Assembly (NCBI GenBank): GCA_913062625.1
Contig: CAJXWP010000015.1
Location: forward strand, 1-47,392
Direction: 5' to 3'
Length of the DNA stretch: 47,392 nucleotides
Source of the DNA: an uncultured Haliea sp.
Lineage (GTDB): Bacteria > Pseudomonadota > Gammaproteobacteria > Pseudomonadales > Halieaceae
Positions 26,559 to 36,452 of the stretch are shown here, piece by piece (position 1 is the stretch's first letter; each line of letters begins with the position of its first letter). The notes under the pieces are model-generated. The model was not told the origin of the DNA. It made no database searches and saw nothing but the letters and a program-made list of their open reading frames with translations. The translations under genes and the position numbers were made by a program.

Positions 26559-28592
26559 CTACCAAATGCGCACGCGGCTCTTTGGGGGTAAATACATGGT
26601 GTCATCCTTCGTGACGCCAAAGGCCTCATACCATTCGTCAATATTTCGCTGAGGGTTCTGCCCACGCACCATCCCTGGCGCATGAGGGTTGGTGAGAAGC
26701 AGATTAAGCAGCGCGTCATTGCGAGACTTTCCGCGCCACACCTGAGCCCAAGCCATAAAGAAGCGCTGGTCGCCGGTGAAGCCCTCAAGCACAGGCGCTT
26801 CGCGCCCTTGCAGCGAAAGCCTGTAAGCGGTATACGCCATCTGCATGCCCCCCAAATCGCCAATGTTTTCGCCCATGGTCAGAGCACCGTTGACACAGGT
26901 TTTGTCGTCTCCCGGGATGGGGCAGTACGCGCTGTATTGCTCGCTCAGTTCCTTCGTGGCAGCGGAAAAGTTCTTGCTCGTTGCAGGCGTCCACCAGTTG
27001 CGAATTCGGCCGCTCTCGTCGAACTCGCGGCCCTGATCATCAAAGCCATGACCGATCTCATGACCGATAACCGCGCCAATACCGCCATAGTTGACGGCTG
27101 GATCTGCCTTGCCGTCGAAGAAGGGTGGCTGCAATATGGCCGCAGGAAACGTAATCTGATTCATTAACGGGGAGTAATACGCGTTGACGGTCGGAGGCGT
27201 CATATGCCATTCGTCTCGGTCAACCGGCTGCTTCAGACGACTAACCTGACGTTTCCACTCGAATCGATTCGCGTTTTGAATATTTTCAAATAGCGTGTCC
27301 GGCTCAACGGCCAGCCCCGAGTAATCGCGCCACGTTGAAGGGTAACCAATACGTGGATCAAAGGTCGCTAACTTTTTGAGGGCTTCAGCTCGTGTTGCAT
27401 CATCCATCCAGTCCAGCGTGTCGATACGGGCTGCTAGTGCAGCCAGCAGATTATTCACCAGTTGCTCCATCTGTGCTTTATGCTGTGGCGGAAAGTGTTT
27501 TTTTACGTAAGCTTGTCCGAGACCTTCGCCTATATTGTTGTCGACTAGGGTTACGCCTCGCTTCCAGCGATCACGCTGCTGTTGCGTACCCCGCATCGTC
27601 CTGCTATAGAAGTCGAAGTTAGCATCATCGAAAGCCTTGGGTAGCAGGCTCGACGTGTCACTGGCACGATGAAACACCAGGTACTGCTTCCACGTGTTCA
27701 GGGGAACGGAATCGAGCAAGGCGGCACCTTTTGCGATTGCAGTGGTTTCGCCAACAACGACGCTCTGTGTGTCCTTGAGGCCAGTGGCCTCAAACACAAC
27801 AGGCCAGTCGACATTAGGCGCCAGTTTCATCAGCTCGTCTCGATTCATCGGATTGTAGGTTGCTTGAACATCGCGCTGTTGCGCCGGCGTCCATTGCACC
27901 TGCGCGAGTGCCATTTCAAGCTGGAAAACCGCCTTAGCACTAGTGCGTGCATCGGTATCGCCTGTCAGTGTCAAAAGGGCAGCAATGTGGTTCTGGTAGG
28001 CGGTGCGAAAATCATCGTATTCTGCGCCCTTGTTGGTGTAGTAGTCGCGCCCCATGCCTAGCCCTGCTTGGCCGATGAATACTTTGTAGCGTGATGTGTC
28101 AGCCGGGTCCGGCTGTATGCCAAAGCCAAACGGAGCGCTCATCTCGATGCGGCCAATCAGCCTCATTAAATCCGTTTTATCCTTCGCAGCCGCAATGCGA
28201 TCGAGATCCGGCTGTAGCGGTGTGATGCCCCGTTTTTCGATGGTCGCCTCATCCATCCACGAAGAGTAAAGAGCCACGACTTTTTTCAATGTAGGGTCAA
28301 TGGGCGGCGATTCGATAAGTTCATTTAACAGAACATGCAGATCTGTCTCGGACTTATCGCGTAACACGTCGAAGCTACCGTAGCGCGACTTGTCAGCAGG
28401 GATAGTGGTTGTCGCGAGCCACTTTCCATTGACGTATCGGTAGAAGTCATCGCCGGGCTTGATGCTGGGATCCATTTGGGAAGTGTCGATGCCGAACGTG
28501 CCCAACGCGGCCGTTGACGGGGTTGAGGTGGCGGCCGCTGTAAGGGGCATCAGAGCCACTACAGAAGCGGCAAGCAAAAATGATGATCGCAT
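26559..28592 (-). CDS. M13 family (neprilysin-like) zinc metallopeptidase
   Basis: 677 residues. A signal peptide covers residues 1-21 (VVALMPLTAAA). The zinc site GHEIGHGFDDQG gives His511, Glu512 and His515, and the third ligand lies in GENIGDLGG about 60 residues on. The substrate-binding NAYYSP lies some 40 residues before the zinc helix. The last tryptophan, in SRVRIW, is the conserved M13 C-terminus. It is a periplasmic or secreted oligopeptidase for nutrition or signal-peptide turnover. It converges with the monooxygenase. Confidence 0.95.
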   Translation of the reverse strand: MRSSFLLAASVVALMPLTAAATSTPSTAALGTFGIDTSQMDPSIKPGDDFYRYVNGKWLATTTIPADKSRYGSFDVLRDKSETDLHVLLNELIESPPIDPTLKKVVALYSSWMDEATIEKRGITPLQPDLDRIAAAKDKTDLMRLIGRIEMSAPFGFGIQPDPADTSRYKVFIGQAGLGMGRDYYTNKGAEYDDFRTAYQNHIAALLTLTGDTDARTSAKAVFQLEMALAQVQWTPAQQRDVQATYNPMNRDELMKLAPNVDWPVVFEATGLKDTQSVVVGETTAIAKGAALLDSVPLNTWKQYLVFHRASDTSSLLPKAFDDANFDFYSRTMRGTQQQRDRWKRGVTLVDNNIGEGLGQAYVKKHFPPQHKAQMEQLVNNLLAALAARIDTLDWMDDATRAEALKKLATFDPRIGYPSTWRDYSGLAVEPDTLFENIQNANRFEWKRQVSRLKQPVDRDEWHMTPPTVNAYYSPLMNQITFPAAILQPPFFDGKADPAVNYGGIGAVIGHEIGHGFDDQGREFDESGRIRNWWTPATSKNFSAATKELSEQYSAYCPIPGDDKTCVNGALTMGENIGDLGGMQMAYTAYRLSLQGREAPVLEGFTGDQRFFMAWAQVWRGKSRNDALLNLLLTNPHAPGMVRGQNPQRNIDEWYEAFGVTKDDTMYLPPKSRVRIW

Positions 28593-28844
28593 GGGTTAAC
28601 TGCCTTTAGAGATGTTGATGATGGATTGCACGGCTATTATCAGCATTATGCGGTATATCGACGAGGGAGGGTACCGCGCCAGAGGCTTGGCGGTTGAGGA
28701 TTTTACGTGTGCGGAGTATAACTATTGCCTCGCTAGTTATAATGGCGTTTTAGCCGGGCTAGCCAACCCCTATTTGCCGGACAGATCTTGCTGATGAATG
28801 GGGGCTGGTTGTGGGCCTTACACGGATGCACGGAGGAGAATGGT

Positions 28845-29714
28845 ATGGCGGATACTTCAATATTACTGGAAGGGCTGCATTTTGGTGAGGGCCCGCGGTG
28901 GCATGATGGGCGTTTATGGTTTAGCGATTTTTATGCACACGCCGTAAAGTCGGTGGATGAAACTGGGAAGGTGCGCACCGAGTTAACGCTCGATGACCAG
29001 CCATCGGGAATTGGTTGGTTGCCGGATGGGCGTTTATTGGTTGTTGCGATGAAGGAGCGCGCGGTCAAGCGCTTGGAGCCGACGGGGCTGGCACTGCACG
29101 CTGATATTAGTCATCTGACAGCGCATTTGTGCAACGATATGGTCGTGGATGCTGACGGTAGCGCTTGGGTAGGTAACTTTGGCTTTGATCTTGATGCTGA
29201 GCTGAGGACGCGGGGCGCCGACGTCATTAGTGACCATCCCTCTACAAACCTGGTACGCATCGATGCCGATGGATCGGTGTACTTGGCCGCGGGGGATATG
29301 CATTTTCCTAATGGCAGTGTTATTACGCCTGATGGCAGTACGCTTATTGTGGCTGAAACATTAGCGAGTCGTTTGACAGCGTTCACCATCAATGCCGACA
29401 AGTCACTGAGCGATCGCCGAGTCTGGGCCGCTGTTGAGAATGTTGCACCTGACGGTATCTGCCTCAATGATAATAATGAGGTCTGGGTGGCGAACGCACT
29501 TGCTCCTGAGGTGATATTGGTTGCCGAGGGAGGTGAAGTCCTCAAGCGAGTCGAAACCAGTCAACCTTGTTACGCCTGTATGCTGGGGGGTATGGACGGA
29601 AAAACGCTGTTTGCTGTGACGGCGGCATCATCGGACGGCGAGCTCGCTGCCGCTGAAAAAACCGGGAAGATTGAAACGGTGCGAGTGGATCGAGCGAGAG
29701 TGGGTTGGCCTTAA
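28845..29714 (+). CDS. SMP-30/gluconolactonase/LRE-like lactone hydrolase
   Basis: 289 residues from ATG 28845, preceded by GGAGGAG; earlier in-frame starts lack such a site. The six-bladed propeller signature residues are visible: LHFGEGPRWHDGRLWFSDFY at the N-terminus (metal-binding Glu), HLCNDMVVDADGSAWVGNFG in the middle (Asn/Asp ligands) and ENVAPDGICLNDNNEVWVAN. It opens sugar or other lactones with a divalent metal. A link to the two BVMOs, which make lactones, is attractive but only inferred. Confidence 0.88.
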   Translation: MADTSILLEGLHFGEGPRWHDGRLWFSDFYAHAVKSVDETGKVRTELTLDDQPSGIGWLPDGRLLVVAMKERAVKRLEPTGLALHADISHLTAHLCNDMVVDADGSAWVGNFGFDLDAELRTRGADVISDHPSTNLVRIDADGSVYLAAGDMHFPNGSVITPDGSTLIVAETLASRLTAFTINADKSLSDRRVWAAVENVAPDGICLNDNNEVWVANALAPEVILVAEGGEVLKRVETSQPCYACMLGGMDGKTLFAVTAASSDGELAAAEKTGKIETVRVDRARVGWP

Positions 29715-30169
29715 TCGTGTGTGGAGTTGCCTGGGGCAAACAATAGAATTCTGGCTACTGTGATCGCGAAGGTGCGATTGTGCCTCCTGATCGGGCAATA
29801 ACGGCTAAGCGATTCTGCGCCTTGCCAGCGTAAAAGGTCAACTAAGAGAGCGACGCCGAGGGAATACATAGCGCTGACGCTGTACCAATTAGTCCATTTC
29901 TAGAGACTGCTGTCCAACGGCTTTGGGCGTTGCGCGCTGCTGCAGTCCTTTGCGCCCTGTATCGGAGTTTGAGCCACTGTTCAGTGCTGTCGGAAGATTG
30001 CCCTGTAATAATGATAAACGCTAAAATAGCGCAGTCTGGTCTGATTTTAAACTACTATAGAATGTGACACGGCGTGTTCCTTGGGCAGGGCTGAATGTCA
30101 CGTCCTGTGCGGACCCGCATGGATCCGTTATAATGGCAACCGTGTCACTCACGACTAAGGGTAGGGCGT
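29715..30169. other. intergenic region before lipA
   Basis: About 455 bases with no recognisable gene. A short inverted repeat CGCTAAAATAGCG lies around 30018-30030. TGTGACACG and a distant TGTCACG (near 30063 and 30096) form a widely spaced inverted repeat. The only promoter-like element is the -10 box just before lipA. No RNA gene is seen. Confidence 0.4.
30129..30134 (+). promoter_or_regulatory. probable -10 box of lipA
   Basis: TATAAT, a perfect sigma70 -10 hexamer, ends 35 bases before the lipA ATG. No good -35 hexamer is present at 16-18 bases upstream, so the promoter may depend on an activator or be weak. Confidence 0.45.
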
Positions 30170-31159
30170 ATGTCCAGCAATGACCGTATTCCGGCCGTAC
30201 AGGTTGGCAGTGGAGAGAAATTCGTTAATGACTTGGGAATTACCGCCATTAAAGACGGTATCAAGTCTTCCGGCGAGAACGATCCACGTCAAAAGAAGCC
30301 TGACTGGTTGCGCATTCGTGTCCGCGGCGGCGCGACGTTTGAGAGAGTTCAAGGTGTTGTTCACCAACACAAATTGGCTACCGTGTGCGAGGAGGCCAAA
30401 TGTCCTAACATGAGTGAATGCTGGAGTGCGGGTACCGCGACCATTATGTTGATGGGGGATGTGTGCACGCGAGCCTGCCGTTTCTGTGCGGTGAATACGG
30501 GTAACCCCAAAGGATGGCTGGATGCTCAGGAGCCCGATAACGCCGCGCGTTCTGTACAACTGATGAATCTCAAGTACGTGGTTTTGACCTCGGTCAACCG
30601 GGACGATCTGCCAGACGGAGGAGCATTGCACTATGCAGCCTGCGTGAAACGGGTGAAGGAAGTGAATCCGGGCACTGCAGTGGAGACACTCACGCCAGAT
30701 TTTATGGGTGTGCATGCAGATATTGAAAAGGTGGTTGATTCTGGTATTGCTGTGTTTGCACAAAATATTGAGACGGTCTATCGACTGACTCATCCGGTGC
30801 GTGACCCGCGCGCTGGTTATCAACAGACGCTGGATGTGCTGGCTCATGCAAAAGCGTTTCGCCCCAAGGTGCTGACCAAAACCAGTCTTATGCTCGGTCT
30901 GGGAGAAAGTGAGGCGGAAATAGTCGAATGCATGGACGATCTACGTGCCGCCAATGTCGATATTCTAACTCTTGGTCAGTATCTGCAACCGACACCTAAT
31001 CACTACCCTATTGCTCGATATGTTAGCCCCGAAGAGTTTGAACGTTATCGGCAGTGGGGCCTGGAAAAGGGCTTTTTTGAAGTGGTGTCCGGTGTGTTTG
31101 TGCGTTCCAGTTATCGCGCCGAGCAAGTGTTGGCGAAAAATAACGTAGGACTGCCATAA
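30170..31159 (+). CDS. lipA: lipoyl synthase
   Basis: 329 residues, normal length. The auxiliary 4Fe-4S cluster motif [12 protein letters not shown] is followed by the radical-SAM motif Cys99-x3-Cys103-x2-Cys106 (CTRACRFC). The C-terminal RSSYRA motif, whose Ser binds the auxiliary cluster, is also present. It inserts two sulfurs into octanoyl groups on lipoyl domains, using SAM. The usual partner lipB is not adjacent; instead a PLP-dependent enzyme follows at once and appears translationally linked. ATG 30170 follows AGGG. Confidence 0.97.
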   Translation: MSSNDRIPAVQVGSGEKFVNDLGITAIKDGIKSSGENDPRQKKPDWLRIRVRGGATFERVQGVVHQHKLATVCEEAKCPNMSECWSAGTATIMLMGDVCTRACRFCAVNTGNPKGWLDAQEPDNAARSVQLMNLKYVVLTSVNRDDLPDGGALHYAACVKRVKEVNPGTAVETLTPDFMGVHADIEKVVDSGIAVFAQNIETVYRLTHPVRDPRAGYQQTLDVLAHAKAFRPKVLTKTSLMLGLGESEAEIVECMDDLRAANVDILTLGQYLQPTPNHYPIARYVSPEEFERYRQWGLEKGFFEVVSGVFVRSSYRAEQVLAKNNVGLP

Positions 31160-31197
31160 ACGGTTCTCAAGAATCGCTGTTACATGAGCTAAGCGAT

Positions 31198-32067
31198 GTG
31201 CCTGTTCTGGGTGTGTCATTAGGTCATGTATCCCTGTTGCGCTTGGATCAGACAGGAGGTCCGGCCCCCGGTAATAAATCGTTTAAGTTGGGGCACTATT
31301 TTTTTGAGGCAAAGCGCCTGGGGATTGCGCGCCTAGTGTCATTCGGAGGCGTCTGGTCAAATCATCTGCACGCGCTGGCGGCAACGGGTTACCAGCTAGG
31401 GTTCGAAACCGTCGGTATCATTCGGGGCGAGCCGACAGAAGAACCGTCCGCCATGCTGGCCGATGCGCGGCGCTGGGGCATGCGCCTCGTCTATGTAAGT
31501 CGACAAGAGTATCGGCAGCGCCATGACATTGTTTATCAGCAGCAACTAAAGGAGCGTTTCGCACCCTGCTTATTGATTCCAGAGGGGGGTGCCTCCATCG
31601 GAGGGGCTCGAGGCTGCATGGCCGTTGCGGATATCATCCGCCAGAGAGCGCCGTTAGCGCGGCACATTGTTGTGCCAGTGGGTACCGGTACAACAATGGC
31701 AGGGCTGGTGGCGGGTCTAGACGAAAGCTTTAAAATCGATGGCATCTCTGCCCTTAAGGGCGCGCATGATCTGGCGCAGCGGGTGCAGGATCTGCTCCCG
31801 CACCTGCCGCACGATAACCCCGCGAGCTGGCAGATTCTGCACGATTATCACTGCGGTGGTTTCGCCCGCGTCAACCGCTCACTGCGCGAGTTTATGCTGA
31901 CATTCGAAGCCATTCACGGTTTCGAACTCGAGCCTGTGTATACCGGCAAGATGCTGCTTGCGATCCATCAGTTACGTGCATGTGGTGCCTGGGACAAGGA
32001 TGCACCGGTGTTGGCGATACATACCGGGGGCCTGCAGGGCCGCCGCGGATATTCGTGGCTCAGTTGA
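31198..32067 (+). CDS. PLP-dependent ACC deaminase/D-cysteine desulfhydrase-like enzyme
   Basis: 289 residues from GTG 31198. The PLP lysine sits in PGNKSFKLGHYF near residue 29, followed by SFGGVWSNHLHALAATG, where the Ser-Asn-His segment contacts the cofactor, and the phosphate-binding VGTGTTMAGL. The family deaminates ACC or D-cysteine. The frame is open 14 codons upstream, reading [13 protein letters not shown], which looks like a genuine N-terminus. The first codon of that stretch is ATA (31156-31158), overlapping the lipA stop, with AGGA 5 bases before it. The real start may therefore be this unusual codon. Confidence 0.85.
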   Translation: MPVLGVSLGHVSLLRLDQTGGPAPGNKSFKLGHYFFEAKRLGIARLVSFGGVWSNHLHALAATGYQLGFETVGIIRGEPTEEPSAMLADARRWGMRLVYVSRQEYRQRHDIVYQQQLKERFAPCLLIPEGGASIGGARGCMAVADIIRQRAPLARHIVVPVGTGTTMAGLVAGLDESFKIDGISALKGAHDLAQRVQDLLPHLPHDNPASWQILHDYHCGGFARVNRSLREFMLTFEAIHGFELEPVYTGKMLLAIHQLRACGAWDKDAPVLAIHTGGLQGRRGYSWLS

Positions 32068-32137
32068 TACGTTTCGATCGAGCAGCGAGCGGTGCTTATT
32101 CATTCGGCGTACCGCCTCAGGTCAAAAAACGGCAACG

Positions 32138-34216
32138 TTAGCCCTGTGTCGCGCCGAACTGATAACTAATTTGCAGATATGCACCTCGCGGTTGGCCAAC
32201 AAAATATCGATATTCCCCGAAGCCGAAGTCTGCTCTCTCAGCGTAGTCTTCATCTAACAGGTTGGTAAGGCGCAATCCTGCTGACCATCGTGCGGTCAAG
32301 TCACTGGTAATACGCAGGTTTACCAGCGAGTGGCCGTCGTATTGATGGTTGTTCTGCGGCTCCAAATAATAGGAGTCCATGTAGACCCACTCAAGCTCAG
32401 CTCGACTGCTGCGTCCGACGAGTGTGGAAAAATCCCAGTCCAGACGGGCACTGCCGAAAGCTCTTGGGGCAGTGTCGATATCGTTGCCCTTAATGTTGCC
32501 GCTACTACCCAGTAATTCAATGTTGCTGTCGTAGGTGTGGTTTGCGACATTCGCATCTATGCCCACAGACCAACTGTCATCTAGCGCATAGTCTACGCTT
32601 AATTCGGCTCCATAATGGCGGGTTTGGGCGCCGCTGATATTGTATCGATTGGCGTCCTGAAAGATAACGTCGTCTTTGTGCATGTAATAGACCGCGACAT
32701 CGTAGCGCGTAGTACCAAGCCAGTCGCCGCGGAGCCCCAGTTCAACATTATCGATTTTTTCCGAGTTCAGATTGGCCGTTTCTTGGCCTGATTGCAATCG
32801 GTATAATTCTGTCGCCTGCGGCGCACGAAAACCGCGTGCCAGTCGCAGATAAGCGATGTGATTTTCCGTTAGGCTATAGCTGACTCCAGCGTTAAGTGAC
32901 CCGTCGGTAAAGCTGTCCTCTCGGTCTGACGGCCGGTAGAAGCGACAGTTGGTCGCTGCGGGGCCACAGGGAGCACCATCGGTGGTTTTGTTGTTGTAGT
33001 CGTAGTTGGTGTATTCGAGTCGCACCCCGCCGTCAATCTCCCACGGTGAATCGCTTTGCGTGCGCAGTTGGCTGTAGATTGCGCCGCCCGTCGCATTCAC
33101 CCGATAGTCATAGTGCACCCCCGCAGGTTGGTTAGGGCTAAAGTCTTCATCTTGCGTCTCCTTAAGGCTGGCGTTTGTGTACTCCATGTCGATGCCGTTT
33201 ATCCAGCGCAATGTGTCGGTATTCGTCTGCAGTGTAGCGCGCAGTCCCAGGCTGTCATGTGCATTTTCTTCTACCGGCTGCCAGGGCAAATAATGTTGCA
33301 GGAACTCCATATCGTTGTCCCGCAAATAGGGCGTGAGGGTGAGCGTGTTGGTGTCGTTCAGTGCGATGCTGGCCGCACTGTAAAAGCGCACAGACCATGC
33401 ATCCCTATACGCATTGGGGTTCGGATTACGCTTTTTCAAGTCATTATGTTCGTAGGCTTCATAGCCTTTAATAAAGCCTGCAGTGTTCTGGTTCAGGTTG
33501 GCAGCATCCAGCACGGTACGAACATTCCAGCTCTGGCCCGCATAATCATGGCGCACCGTGGCCTTTTGTTGGTCATAGTCGGAGTCATCCTTATACCCGC
33601 CGTCAGTTGTGCCGTTGGCACTGACACTGATGCCGTGTTTCCCCATCGTATTACTGAAGCGGTACTTCGCACGGTAGTAGTCATAAGGCCCTGCTTCGAA
33701 TGCTAGCCTGTTGTCGATTTCTTCTGTCGGCGCGGCGCTTATGACATTGATAACGCCATGCATCGCATTAGAGCCATACAGTGCTGTAGCCGGACCTCTG
33801 ATGACTTCAATGCGACCCGCCTGCTCGAAGTTTGTGTCAAACAGCTGGTTTACATTACAAAATCCTGGTGCGCGCAGGCTGATGCCATCTGCAGCCGCAA
33901 AGAAGGCTCCACAGCCGCCGGCACCCGTTAACACCGGTGAGCGCAGCGCGATAATGCTTTCCTGTCCATTGCCGCGACTAATCCAGGCGCCTGGTACGCG
34001 TTGCATGATTTCATTGATATGAATCGGATCAACCAGTTCCAGCGTTTCACTGTTTACTGCAGACCAAGCGAGCGGTAGCTTCATCGCGTTCTCTTCTACC
34101 CGGCTGGCAGTGACGAGAATATTCTCTTCCAAAGTGCCGCTTTGAACCGGTGCAGAAGTGACCAGCGCGACGAGCATTAGTGACTGAATAGGAAATGTTG
34201 GGCTTTTGCCGAGCAT
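32138..34216 (-). CDS. TonB-dependent outer-membrane receptor
   Basis: 692 residues. A signal peptide is followed by a TonB-box-like segment ENILVTASRVEENA. The plug domain contains GRIEVIRGPATALYGSNAMHGVINV, here given in the order GRIEVIRGP then ALYGSNAMHG. Numerous alternating strands follow, ending in an aromatic strand (AYLQISYQFGATQG). It would carry a large or scarce ligand across the outer membrane using TonB-ExbBD energy. Two Cys in the plug (GGCGAFFAAADGISL and APGFCNVNQL) probably form a disulfide. The ligand is unknown. Confidence 0.93.
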   Translation of the reverse strand: MLGKSPTFPIQSLMLVALVTSAPVQSGTLEENILVTASRVEENAMKLPLAWSAVNSETLELVDPIHINEIMQRVPGAWISRGNGQESIIALRSPVLTGAGGCGAFFAAADGISLRAPGFCNVNQLFDTNFEQAGRIEVIRGPATALYGSNAMHGVINVISAAPTEEIDNRLAFEAGPYDYYRAKYRFSNTMGKHGISVSANGTTDGGYKDDSDYDQQKATVRHDYAGQSWNVRTVLDAANLNQNTAGFIKGYEAYEHNDLKKRNPNPNAYRDAWSVRFYSAASIALNDTNTLTLTPYLRDNDMEFLQHYLPWQPVEENAHDSLGLRATLQTNTDTLRWINGIDMEYTNASLKETQDEDFSPNQPAGVHYDYRVNATGGAIYSQLRTQSDSPWEIDGGVRLEYTNYDYNNKTTDGAPCGPAATNCRFYRPSDREDSFTDGSLNAGVSYSLTENHIAYLRLARGFRAPQATELYRLQSGQETANLNSEKIDNVELGLRGDWLGTTRYDVAVYYMHKDDVIFQDANRYNISGAQTRHYGAELSVDYALDDSWSVGIDANVANHTYDSNIELLGSSGNIKGNDIDTAPRAFGSARLDWDFSTLVGRSSRAELEWVYMDSYYLEPQNNHQYDGHSLVNLRITSDLTARWSAGLRLTNLLDEDYAERADFGFGEYRYFVGQPRGAYLQISYQFGATQG

Positions 34217-34412
34217 GCGTTTTTCTCTAAGGTATAATCAGATCGCGAGTGTAGCTGATTAGATTCTTTACCCCAATAGCTCGGCACACTTTTGCACGGT
34301 TGACTGAACAAGTGGCCGGCGAGAAATTTTGCGGTATACTGAGTCGATAAATACAGTAAAACAGCGCTGCAATGCAGCCGGTTGCAATAACAACGTAATG
34401 AAGGACGACTCC

Positions 34413-35105
34413 ATGTCACATAAACGCTTAGCGGCACTTTTGGCCTCTTTCATGGTGCTCGGTGCTTGTACTCAGCTCGATGCCACATCATCCGCTGTGC
34501 CGGAGCGGGGCGACCCTGCCTTTTTGGAGGCGGTGAATGCGCGTGCAGATGAGCTCTACGTCAACCGTGAGACGCAAGCGGGTGTTCAGGGTTTCCGCAC
34601 TCTTTACATTGCGCCCGCGAATTTGGCCGATATGCAGGTTATTCAGCCCGAGGGCGCAACTGCCGATGAGGCTTGGCGAGTGACGGAATCGGAGGAGAAA
34701 ATAATACAAAAAGCGATAGCCCGAGAGTTTTCTGCAGCGCTCAGTTTCGACGCAGCGTTTAACCTTGTCGATAGCCAAGAGCAGGCAAAAATCATTGTGA
34801 ATACATCACTGGTTGCGATTCATCCCAATGAGAGTCGCGAGTCTGTCGCTGCTGGGGCCAAGCTGGGCGGTGCGATTACTGTCAGCATTGCGCTTGTCAA
34901 CGCGGCCACTGGGGCGGTTATGGTGCGTTCGGTAGACACAAAGTCCAGCGACGATATTTGGGCGTTCAATCAAGTGGATAATGATGATCCGGCAATTGAC
35001 CTGATTTTTCGTTCCTGGGGAAACAGTATTCGCCGCGGGATGTTGCAAGTGCAAGGCCGTTCACGTGACCCACTGGTGCAGCCTATCGTGCTAAAGCAGC
35101 AGTAA
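34413..35105 (+). CDS. DUF3313-like lipoprotein
   Basis: 230 residues from ATG 34413, preceded by AAGGA; an ATG 15 bases upstream has a poorer site. The signal peptide ends in the lipobox VLGAC, so the mature protein is lipid-modified at Cys18 or thereabouts. The mature part (RTLYIAPANLADMQVIQPEG and GAKLGGAITVSIALVNAATG) fits the DUF3313 lipoproteins of Gammaproteobacteria. No catalytic motif is seen. It lies divergent from the TonB receptor. Confidence 0.75.
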   Translation: MSHKRLAALLASFMVLGACTQLDATSSAVPERGDPAFLEAVNARADELYVNRETQAGVQGFRTLYIAPANLADMQVIQPEGATADEAWRVTESEEKIIQKAIAREFSAALSFDAAFNLVDSQEQAKIIVNTSLVAIHPNESRESVAAGAKLGGAITVSIALVNAATGAVMVRSVDTKSSDDIWAFNQVDNDDPAIDLIFRSWGNSIRRGMLQVQGRSRDPLVQPIVLKQQ

Positions 35106-35164
35106 AAAAAGATCCAACTGACCGCACACCAAGCCAGAGGAGAGAGGCTAATGAAGGAGAGACT

Positions 35165-35284
35165 ATGGGCAGCGAAATCGAAATGTTGTTAGTATTTGGA
35201 GCGATCTGGGCAGGGTTATTTGTTTTTTTCTACTCTCGCATAGCAGGTAACAAACTGAAGGCGAAACGCCGTAAGTCGGTATAA
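35165..35284 (+). CDS. 39-residue single-helix membrane protein
   Basis: ATG 35165 with AAGGAGAG 6 bases upstream, a near-perfect ribosome site. The product is MGSEIEMLLVFGAIWAGLFV then FFYSRIAGNKLKAKRRKSV: a short acidic N-terminus, one hydrophobic helix and a basic cytoplasmic tail. This layout resembles CcmD-size small membrane proteins, but no family is certain. It follows the DUF3313 lipoprotein by 59 bases and faces the truncated globin gene. Confidence 0.6.
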   Translation: MGSEIEMLLVFGAIWAGLFVFFYSRIAGNKLKAKRRKSV

Positions 35285-35362
35285 GGTAGAGCCGGCAGCA
35301 GTGTCGCCTAAAAGATGGTTACGGCTAGCGCCGCATTGGCGCACAGTGTTGGCAGCCACGCT

Positions 35363-35794
35363 TTAGTTCGCGGCAATGATGTTGGGGTTGGTGGCAGCGC
35401 TACTGGGACCTTCCTTGTTACGAATAGCGTCGGCGATGCGAAACAGCGGCACTTTCAGCATGTCTACAAGTTCTTCGCTGGCACCGGTCTGTTCCAGAGC
35501 TTTATCCATACATAACAGCCACTGATCGCGCTCGGCCGGCCCAATGTGATAGGGAGCGTGTGGTGTGGTCATGCAGACTGTATCGTATTTCTTCGCATAC
35601 AGAGGAGGGCCGCCCATCCAGCCCGTGAGATACTCAGCCAGCTTGAGTTTCATAGGCTGCAGTTCAGTGGCATGCATCGCCCTCAAGGGCGCGGCCTCCG
35701 GCAAAGTGTCCATGATGTCGTAGAAAGTGCTGGTTAGATGGCTAATGCCGTCCTCACCCAGAATCTGGTAAGGCGTTCGTTCCGAGTGACTCAT
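35363..35794 (-). CDS. group II truncated hemoglobin
   Basis: 143 residues. The PPLYAKKYDTVCM and HAPYHIGPAERDQWLLCM blocks match the E-F-G region of group II truncated hemoglobins, including the heme-proximal His region and the conserved Trp in DQWL. Such globins bind O2 or NO and often protect against nitrosative or oxidative stress. It starts with AAGGAA upstream. The C-terminal tail is longer than the minimal globin fold and rich in Ser and Asn. Confidence 0.9.
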   Translation of the reverse strand: MSHSERTPYQILGEDGISHLTSTFYDIMDTLPEAAPLRAMHATELQPMKLKLAEYLTGWMGGPPLYAKKYDTVCMTTPHAPYHIGPAERDQWLLCMDKALEQTGASEELVDMLKVPLFRIADAIRNKEGPSSAATNPNIIAAN

Positions 35795-35935
35795 GTAAGC
35801 AGTTCCTTTCTATGATGATGTGCAGTCTTGCTTGAGCGCGTTATTATAGTCGGCAGCCACTGCATATTGTAAGCAGTGTGAAACACGGCGATATTCTGGC
35901 GACACTAAGCCCTTTTGGCTGCTAGAGGTACAGAT

Positions 35936-36319
35936 ATGAATAATAATTCGGATAGTTTTTCGGTTAGCGCAAGGATAAGAAGCTTCATGCACGCGCTGGA
36001 GGGGATTGCTGAAATAATGCGCACTCAGCACAATGCGTGGTTACACGCCTTAGCCACCCTGTGTGTTTTGGCGGCAGGGTATGCCGTTGGCGTGTCAACA
36101 TCGGAGTGGTGTTTTTTAATTGTGGCCATCACGGGCGTGTGGGTAGCAGAAGCGCTGAATACCGCTTTTGAACTCTTGTGTGACGTTGCATCACCCGAGT
36201 TTCACCCTTTGGTAAAGAAATCTAAAGATGTGGCAGCCGGCGCGGTTCTGTTGAGTGCTATCGGAGCCGCCGCTATCGGACTTGTTATCTTTATCCCTTA
36301 TGTTGCCTCTTACCTTTAA
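35936..36319 (+). CDS. dgkA: diacylglycerol kinase family membrane protein
   Basis: 127 residues from ATG 35936, with TAGAGG upstream. Three hydrophobic helices follow an amphipathic start. The signature EALNTAFELLCDVASPEFHP with following KKSKDVAAGAVLL contains the Glu and Asn residues that bind Mg-ATP in the DgkA family. It phosphorylates diacylglycerol or undecaprenol in the inner membrane; the EFHP...KD layout is closer to the undecaprenol kinase branch. It stands alone ahead of purC. Confidence 0.88.
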   Translation: MNNNSDSFSVSARIRSFMHALEGIAEIMRTQHNAWLHALATLCVLAAGYAVGVSTSEWCFLIVAITGVWVAEALNTAFELLCDVASPEFHPLVKKSKDVAAGAVLLSAIGAAAIGLVIFIPYVASYL

Positions 36320-36452
36320 CCCGATACATTCACTTCTGCATTTGTAGGGTGCCTAGTCGTTCGTCCTTTGCTAGAATTCCAGCGCTGTCTAGCGCGCGTC
36401 TGAAGTCTTGCAGCCTGGACCAATTAAAACAACTGAATACAGGACAACCGCT

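Noticed and set aside
33056-33706. Long plus-strand 216-residue frame
   Set aside because: It is antisense to the TonB-dependent receptor, whose plug and barrel motifs are clear.
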